Of a stretch of DNA of 34,795 nucleotides, positions 9,653 to 18,600 are shown piece after piece. A program made the translations under genes and the position numbers. How positions within the stretch are numbered: position 1 is the stretch's first letter; each line of letters starts with the position of its first letter. The notes under the pieces were generated by a model. That model was not told the DNA's origin. It made no database searches and saw only the letters and a list, made by a program, of their open reading frames with translations. The DNA comes from Acidimicrobiia bacterium. GTDB lineage: Bacteria > Acidobacteriota > Terriglobia > Bryobacterales > Bryobacteraceae. The stretch covers positions 1-34,795 of the forward strand of contig VFZE01000055.1 of assembly GCA_016871315.1 (NCBI GenBank), read 5' to 3'.

Positions 9653-12600
9653 GTGAGTAAACAAGCCAACATCGAAGAGATCTATCCGCTCAGCCCACTA
9701 CAGGCTGGCCTGTTGTTTCATACGCAGTTCGAAACCGGCTCCGGCGTCTATATCGAGCAATTGAGCTGTGAGTTACACGGGGAGTTGCAGGCCGATGCAT
9801 TTTCCCGGAGTTGGCGCTTGCTGGCGGAACGTCATTCGATACTGCGCACGGCCTTCGTCTGGCAGGGACAGCGCGAGCCGATGCAGGTGGTCCACAAGAG
9901 CCTGGAGATCCCATGGGTTCAGGAAGACTGGCGTCATCTGACGTCCGAGGAACAAACCACCCGTTTAGAGAAATGGCTGGACGAGGATCGCCGCGCAGGG
10001 TTCGCGCTGAAGCGCGCACCGCTGCTGCGCCTAGCAACCATTCGCATGGCGGACGACGTCTGGCAGTTGGTATCCAGCCACCATCACATCATCCTCGACG
10101 GATGGTCATTCCCATTGCTCCTGCAGGAATTCGGCGAATCGTACCGCGCCTTATGCTCAGGCTCGACGCCCCGATTCTCTCCGGCGATCCCCTTCAGCCG
10201 CTACATCGCGTGGCTGAAAAGAAGAAATTCCTCCAATGCAGAACGATTTTGGCGGAAGGAACTCGAAGAATTCACGTCGCCGACACCCCTGCCACTGCCC
10301 CGAGGACAAGCACCCGTCAAAGAGTATCAGGATGCGTCGATCGTCCTCAGCCCAGAGCAAACCGAACAACTGCAGACCGCGGCGCGCACGGCGGGCGTCA
10401 CACTCAACACCTTGGTGCAGGGTGCTTATGCCACCGTCCTCAGCCGATATAACTCCTCCAACGATGTTGTATTCGGCGTCACGGTTGCCGGACGTCCCGC
10501 AGACTTACGCGGCGTGGAGAGGATCGTCGGACTTTTCATCAACACTTTGCCGCTGCGCGTGAGCGTGCCCTCCAACGCCCCAGTCGCGTCCTGGCTGTCC
10601 GGCTTACAGGACCGGCAACTCGCCTTAAATGAGTTCAGTTATGCCGGTCTGACCGACATACAAGGCTGGAGCGATGTACCTCGGGGGCAACCGCTCTTTG
10701 AGTCACTGCTCGTATTTGAGAACTATCCCATCGACGAGAGTCTCCCCAACCGCCTCGGTGGTCTGACTCCCAAACGCATCTCGTTCGTCGAACGTTCGAA
10801 TTATCCACTGACGATCATTGCCCTTCCAGGAGCGCAGTTGACCTTGCGCGCCTCCTTCGACGCCCAGCAACTCGACAGCGCGGCCGTATCGCGTATGCTC
10901 TGCCACATCTCGCATGCGGCGCTCGCTCTGACCAAGCTCGATGCCCGCGTCGGGGAGATCGAAATCGTCGGCCAGCAGGAGCGTGAAGAAATCCTCCGGC
11001 GAGCCAACGAGCGCAGAGCCGTCAGCCCCGCAACCACAACGCTGCACCAGTCCTTCTCCGCACAGGCGCAGGCGACTCCGGAAGCCATTGCAATCACGGA
11101 TGGCGACCGGCAAATCTCCTACCGCGAATTGGACTCCCGCTCCGACGCCGTCGCCGGCGCGCTCGCGGCGATGGGCATGCAACCAGGCGATCGTGTCGGA
11201 TTGCTCCTCGATCGTTCTGTCGGCCTGATTGTGGCGATCCTCGGGATTCTGAAATCCGGCGCTGCCTACGTGCCGATGGACCCCGTCTATCCGGACGACC
11301 GGCTGGCATGGATGATCACCGATAGCGCCCTTCGCGTGGTCCTGACAGATTCCTCGCTCGCAACCAGGGTGCCATTGGCCGCCGTGATGTGCCTGGACGA
11401 ATTACCCCACAAAGGCGTCGCGCCCAGCGTAGCAGCCGGACCCTCCCACCCTGCCTATGTCATATACACCTCCGGCTCCACCGGCCGATCCAAAGGCTGT
11501 GTGATCACCCATCTCAACGTAACTCGACTCTTTGACGCCACCCGCCACTGGTTCTCTTTCGGTCCATCGGATGTTTGGACGCTCTTCCATTCCGCGGCAT
11601 TCGACTTTTCGGTATGGGAAATTTGGGGCGCATTGCTCTATGGCGGACGCTTGGTCATCGTCCCTTACTACCAGAGCCGCGAACCGGGAGTCTTTCTCGA
11701 ATTGGTTCTGCGTGAGCAAGTAACGGTATTGAACCAGACGCCGTCAGCGTTCCGGCAATTCATGGTTGCCGAAGAATCGAGGCACACAGCATCGCGCCTC
11801 GCCCTCCGTTATGTGATCTTCGGCGGCGAAGCACTGAATCTGGGTAGCCTCCGGACCTGGTTTGCAAGACACGGCGATCAACAGCCACAACTGGTGAACA
11901 TGTACGGGATCACCGAGACCACCGTGCATGTCACCTACCGGGCACTCACTGCGACGGACGCGCAGGAAAGCCGTGGCAGCCTGATCGGCGAAGCGATCCC
12001 CGACCTCGCCATGGTGGTCCTCGACCACAACGGCCATCTGGCCCCCATCGGCATAGCAGGCGAACTGCACGTAGCCGGAGCCGGCCTGTCACCTGGCTAT
12101 CTCAGCCGTCCTGCACTGACCGCCGAACGGTTCATTCCCGACCCTTTCCAGTTAGACACGACCGGTGGCCGGCTCTACAGAACGGGTGATCTTGCCCGGC
12201 AGCTTCCCGATGGCGATTGCGAGTATCTCGGCAGAATCGACCACCAGGTCAAGATCCGAGGCTTCCGCATTGAACTCGGCGAGATAGAAAGCGAACTGTC
12301 CGCGCACCCACAAGTCCACGACGCCGTCGTCGAGTTGCGCAACGAAAGGCTCATCGCCTACATCGTCAGCGAAGGCGAACGCCCGCAAGCCGACCAACTG
12401 CGCGCCAGGCTGCTACGGCGCCTGCCCGCTTACATGGTTCCAGCCGTATTCCTGTTCCTGGACCGCCTGCCATTGACCGCCAACGGAAAGCTCGACCACC
12501 GGGCACTTCCCTCGCCCGACGGTGAGGCACGCGCGCCCATGCTGGAGCCCGTCGAACCGCGCAACGAACCCGAGGCCAAGCTCGTCGCCATCTGGCGCGA

Positions 12601-15600
12601 TGTTCTCGGCGTTGCGCATGTGGGTATCCGCGACAACTATTTTGCTCTCGGCGGTGACTCCATTCGCAGTCTCGCGATTCGCTCCCGTGCCAAGCAGGCC
12701 GACATCGATTTCACGCTGCAGGATCTTTTCGAAAAGCAAACCATCGAAGCCCTCCTGGCCGACACCGGCACGCCTGCTCCCGCAGAGCCTGCGCCCGAGC
12801 ACTCGCTCACCCAGCCTTTCTCGCTCGTCTCCGGGCTAGATCCGGCGACACTCCCCTCCGATGTGGAAGACGCGTACCCGCTCACCAGCCTGCAACTGGG
12901 AATGCTCTTCCATAGTCATGAAACGGAGGGCAGTTCCAGTTATCTGGACACATTCAGTTTTCACCTCGGCGGACCGCTCGACGAAGCTGCCCTGCAAGCA
13001 TCGCTCGAAGCAATCATCCAGGGACACGCGGTTCTTCGGACCTCCTTCGACGTGGCCGCGCAACCGGAGCCGCTCCAAAGAGTCCATCGTTCTTCACCCG
13101 CTCCCATCGCATGGACGGATCTCTCCCAACTCCCCGCGGCAGCACAGGCGCTGGCGGTCGACTCCTTTGTCCGGCAGGAGGCGACCAAGCCGTTCGACTG
13201 GACAACGCCCCCTCTGCTCCGTGTGCATGTACACAGGCGAACCGACAGTTTTCAATTCACCGTTTCCGTCCACCACGCCATCCTGGACGGCTGGAGCGTA
13301 GCCAGTCTCCTGACGGAGCTCTTTCACGATTATCTACACCGCACCGGACGCGCTCCGGGTCGCGGCAAGCGGACTCCCAAATCCTCCTTCCGAGACTTCG
13401 TCAAGCTCGAACGGGATGCGATCAGCAGCAGCGAGTCCAAAGATTTCTGGCACAAGACGCTGGACGGCGCCTCCTTTCTCACACTGCCAAAGCCGTCCCC
13501 AAGGGCATCGGCAAGTATTCACAATCGCTACCAGACAGTGTCGGTTTCAATTCCCGACTCGCTGAGCGACGGCCTTATACATTTGGCCGAGCGCCTCGGC
13601 CTTCCGCTGAAGAGCGTTCTCCTCGCGGCTCATATCCGCGTGCTGAGTCTGGTCGGAAACCAGCGGGACGTGGTCACGGGCCTCGTTTCGAACGGGCGTC
13701 CCGAGGAACTCGACGCTGAGCACCTTGCCGGACTGTTCCTGAATGTCCTGCCATTCCGTTTCTACGTTCCCGACGGCGACTGGACCACCGTGATCAAGGC
13801 CGTCTTTGCCGCCGAGACCGCCGCGATGCCGCATCGCCGGGTGCCGCTGGTCGAACTCCAACGCCGCACCGGGTCCGGGCCGCTGTTGAATACGGATTTC
13901 AATTTTGTCAACTTCCACGTGTTCGACTATTTGCGCGGCGCCGATTCGCTGCAACTGTTGGACAGTAAATCCCGGGAAGAAACCAACTTCGCTCTCGCAG
14001 CGAACTTCGCCAGAGACAGCGTCACAGGATCCATCAGCGGCAGTCTGTCTGTCGATCTCGAGTCACTCGATCCCGTCGTCACCGCCTCATTGCCCGATCT
14101 CTATTTGCAAACGCTGCGGGCAATCGTAGAAGCTCCCGAGCAGGACTGGCGCAAGGCACAGATCTCCCCCGCGGCGCCCCTCGAAGGAACGCCGCTGCAG
14201 ACGGTAGCACCACCGCTGCTACACAGCCTGGTAGAGGCTCAGGTCGATCAAACGCCTCATGCCGTCGCCGTGATCGATGAGAGAGCAACCCTCACCTACG
14301 CCGAATTGGACACACGCGCCAACCGCCTGGCCCACTGGCTTCGCCAACAGCAAGCCGGCCCCGAACAGCGAGTCGGCATAGCGATCTCCCGCTCGGTCGA
14401 TCTCGTCGTCGCCTTCCTCGGCGTGCTCAAGGCCGGCGCCGCCTGGGTTCCCTTAGATCCCAGTCATCCGCGCGACCGGCTGGACCTGCTGACCCGTGAC
14501 ATGCAGGCGATCCTCACTCTGAGCGACGCCACACTGACCGCCAACGCAGCCGCAATCGAGGAGCAACCAGCAACCAGACCGAGCGTCACCCTCTGGCCGG
14601 AATGCGCCGCCTATGTACTCTACACATCCGGGTCTACGGGCGCGCCCAAGGGCGTCATCATCACGCACGACGCGATCGTCAATCACATGCTGTGGATGCA
14701 GCGCGATTTCCCCCTGCACGCCACCGACGTCGTGCTGCAGAAGACGCCCATCACGTTCGATGCCTCCGTATGGGAGTTCTGGGCGCCGCTGCTCGCCGGA
14801 GCAACCCTGGCCATGGCGAAGCCCGAGGGTCATCAGGATCCTGAGTATCTCGCCACCGCCGTAGAGTCGTGGGGTATCACGACGCTGCAACTCGTCCCAT
14901 CCATGCTGGACTTCGTTTTGGAGCCCTTGGCGAATGGGAAAGGCCGATCTCTGCAACGGATTTTCAGCGGCGGCGAAGCACTGCGCCCGGAAACCCGCGA
15001 TCGTGTCTTCCAGTTGCTCGACCTCCAGTTGATCAACCTGTACGGTCCAACAGAGGCGACCATCGACGCCCTGGTGCATATTTGCGAGCGCGACGGAGAA
15101 CTACCCATCGGGCGGCCCGTTGCGAACATGCAGGCTTGGGTTCTGGATCGCCACCTGTCTCCGGTTCCCGTCGGCGTAGACGGCGAGTTGTATCTGGCTG
15201 GCGCCGGGTTAGGACGCGGATACTTCGGATCGCCCGCACTCACAGCGGAACGCTTCGTTCCGAATCCCTTCTCCCCGATTCCGGGGCAACGGATGTATCG
15301 TACCGGCGACGTGGTACACCTCCGCGAAGATGGCGTACTGCTGTTTGTCGGGCGTGCCGACTTCCAGTTGAAAATCCGTGGTCATCGAGTGGAGCCCGGC
15401 GAGATTGAGTCGGCACTCGAATCGATGCCCGATGTCGCCAGGGCCGTTGTCGTCCCGCGCCAGAAAGACGGGCGCGTCTCGTTAATCGCGTATGTCGTGC
15501 CGCACAACAGCGACTCCTGGAGCGGCGCGCAAGCAACGGAATACCTCAAGCAGCGATTGCCCGCGCACATGATCCCGGCCAGCATCATGATGCTGGATCG

Positions 15601-18600
15601 CATCCCGCTCACGCCCAATGGCAAGGTGGACCGCCGCAACCTCCCCGCACCCGACACAACGGCGCCCGCTCCGAATGATCCCCGCGAACAACCCGGCACG
15701 CCTGTTGAAGAGCAGTTATGCGAGATGTGGAAGCGCATTCTTGGTGTTCCCAACCTAGGGATCCACGACAACTTCTTTGAGCTCGGTGGCGACTCGATTC
15801 AGAGCCTCCGCCTCGTCTCCATGGCCGCGCAGGCAGGCTGGAAGATCCGTCCGAAACAGGTCTTCGATCACCCCACCATCGCCGCGCTCGCGCGAGTCCT
15901 GGAACTGCGGTCCGCGCAGGCACCTCCCACCGAGACTGACATCGACACCGGCAACATTCCGCTCTTGCCCGTGCAATCCGACTTCTTCGCGCTGCAGGCG
16001 CCTAATCCCAGCCACTGGAATCAGGCGGTTCTTCTCAAAACAGGCGCCGACTTCTTGGCCGCAATGGCAGAATCGGCCTGGAGACGAGTCGTCGAACGCC
16101 ACGACGCATTCCGGCTGCGGTTCCAATGGGAGACGGCCGGTTGGCGGCAGTGGCTCGCGGAAAGCGCCGAATGCCCCTTTGTCTGCGTCCCCCTTGCGGA
16201 CATGGACCGCTACGTCGAACAGGCGCATACCAGTCTCAATGTGCAACGCGGCCCCTTGGCGGCATCGGTCTACTGCGAAGGCCCGGCAGGAGAACCAGGC
16301 CGCTGGCTCATCGTCGCGCACCATCTGATCACCGATGGCGTCTCCTGGCGCGTTTGGCTGGAGGAACTGGCGCTAGCCTGTCAGTCGCTCGATGCCACCG
16401 TCCATGAGGAGACCTCCTTTGCCGCGTGGGCTGTTCGCCTGCGGCGCGAAGCCGCCAAACCGGAGACGCTGGCTGAGGCGCCCTATTGGATCGCAGTGAC
16501 CGAGGGTCCCAGCAACAATCTGCCTGTCGAGACGCCCGCGCAACCCACGCGCAACACCGAGCGATCCGTCCAATCCATACGGACCTGCTTTGATGACGCC
16601 GCCACGGCGCGACTCCTGCGCGAACTCCCCGTACTCTACCGCTGTCGCGTCGAAGATCTACTGCTCTCCGCGCTCTCTGCCGCACTGGAAAACTGGACCG
16701 GCGGAAGCGTGCTGGTGGACCTGGAGGGCCACGGGCGCGAGCAGTCGCTCGGCGGTGGCGAACTCTCGCAGACCATCGGCTGGTTCACCACTATTTTCCC
16801 CGTCCGCTTGCCAGCCGCGGGCGACGACTCCTGGGGCAGGCTCCGCACCATCAAGGAAACACTGCGAAGTGTTCCCCGCAACGGCATTGGCTACGGACTC
16901 CTGCGCGATTTCGCGCCTGACCCGACCTTGCGAGCACGCCTGACCGCCGGTCAACGCGCTGCCGTCAGCTTCAATTACCTCGGCCAGCTCGATCAAGTGC
17001 TGGTATCGAGCGGACCATTCGAACCGGCTCCTGAAGGTTCTGGAATGGCTCGTTCTGCCGACACGCCCCGCCGCTACCTCATTGACGTCGTCGCCAAGAT
17101 AGCCGGGGGACGGTTGCAAGTGGAGTGGCTTTATTCCCAAGCCATGCATAGCGCCGAGCAAGTGGAGGCAGCGGCAGCGGCATTCCACAAGGAGCTATCA
17201 ACACTGCTCGCCCGGCAACCGGCAGCGACCGCCGTCATCCCGTCCGATTTCCCTTTCGCCAAACTCGACGCAGCCGCACTCGCCAAAATCGTAGAGGCTC
17301 GCGACGACATTCAGGACATCTGGCCGGTAACTCCGTTGCAGGAAGGCATGTTGCTGCACGCCGTCCACGGCGATGAACCCGGAAGCTACGTGCAGCAGAT
17401 CACCATGGAACTGCACGGTGCTATCCACCAAGACGCGTTGCGGACTGCGTGGCAGGAACTCGCCCGGCGCTATGAAGTCCTTCGCAGTGAGTTCCGCTGG
17501 CAGGATCTGAACCAGCCTTGCCAGATCGTACGCCGCGACGTGCCCCTAGCGATCACCATATTCGATTGGTCGACACAGCCGCGGGACGCTATAGCATCCT
17601 CCTTCCAGCAATGGCTCAACGCCGACCGCTCCGCTGGATTCGACCTCACCCAAGGCCCGCTCTGGCGTGTCGCCCTCTTCCAATTCGCTGACGCACAGAA
17701 CCGCCTCGTCTGGACCCATCATCATCTTCTGCTCGATGGCTGGTCTCTTCCCCTCGTCTTCGAGCAACTCACGGCAGCCTACGCAGCGGCTGCCCAGGGC
17801 GCAACAGCGCGCCGGCAAGACTCCGGCCTCCGCTACGCCGACTATCTCCGCTGGCTGAACGAAACACAGAGTATCGCGCAAGAGGATTTCTGGAAGGGCT
17901 GGTTGCACGGGTTCCGGCGTTCCGCACAATTGGAACTCGGCACGCCGCCCAAGACCAGTACCTCCGCTCGGACCACGATGGAATGGCAGCTATCTCCGGT
18001 AGCCACGCAACAACTGCGCGGCATGGCGGAGCGGCTGCAGGTGACGATCGGAACCTGCCTGCAAGCCGTGTGGGGTTTGCTTCTTGCCCGTTGGTCGAAG
18101 CAAGCAGACGTCGTCTTCGGCGTCGTCGTAGCCGGACGGCCCGTGGAAGTCCCCGCAATCGAATCCGCGGTCGGCATGTTTATCAACACCCTGCCCATGC
18201 GAGTTCGTGTCAATCCAGAGCAGTCCGTCGCCCAGTGGATCCGCTCGCTGCACAAAGACATCGCCACACTGCGGCAATTCGAACACAGCAGGTTGGTCGA
18301 CGTACTGCGATGGAGCGGCTTCCCACAAGCCGACCAACTCTTCGAAGCCCTCCTCATTATCGAGAACTATCCCATCAATCAAGGCGAAAGCCAATCGGTC
18401 GCCGGAATCACGTTCGGCAAGGTGGAGGCAATGGGACAGACAAGCCTCCCTCTGAACTTGTACGCCGTACCCGGAGAACAGCTGACACTGCGATTGGAGT
18501 ACGCGCAGAGTCGCTTCACCGCCGAAAGCATGAACGTGCTCGCCGACTCGCTAACCGGGCTTCTGACAGCACTTCCATCGCGCCTCGACGAGCCGCTCGG

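Noticed and set aside
573-11940. The three Thr-type adenylation domains look almost identical around their A4-A5 regions, suggesting recent duplication.
   Set aside because: The DNA differs at many synonymous positions between copies, so this is conserved protein sequence or an old duplication, not a fresh repeat. Only short identical stretches, such as around the A3 motif, are shared.
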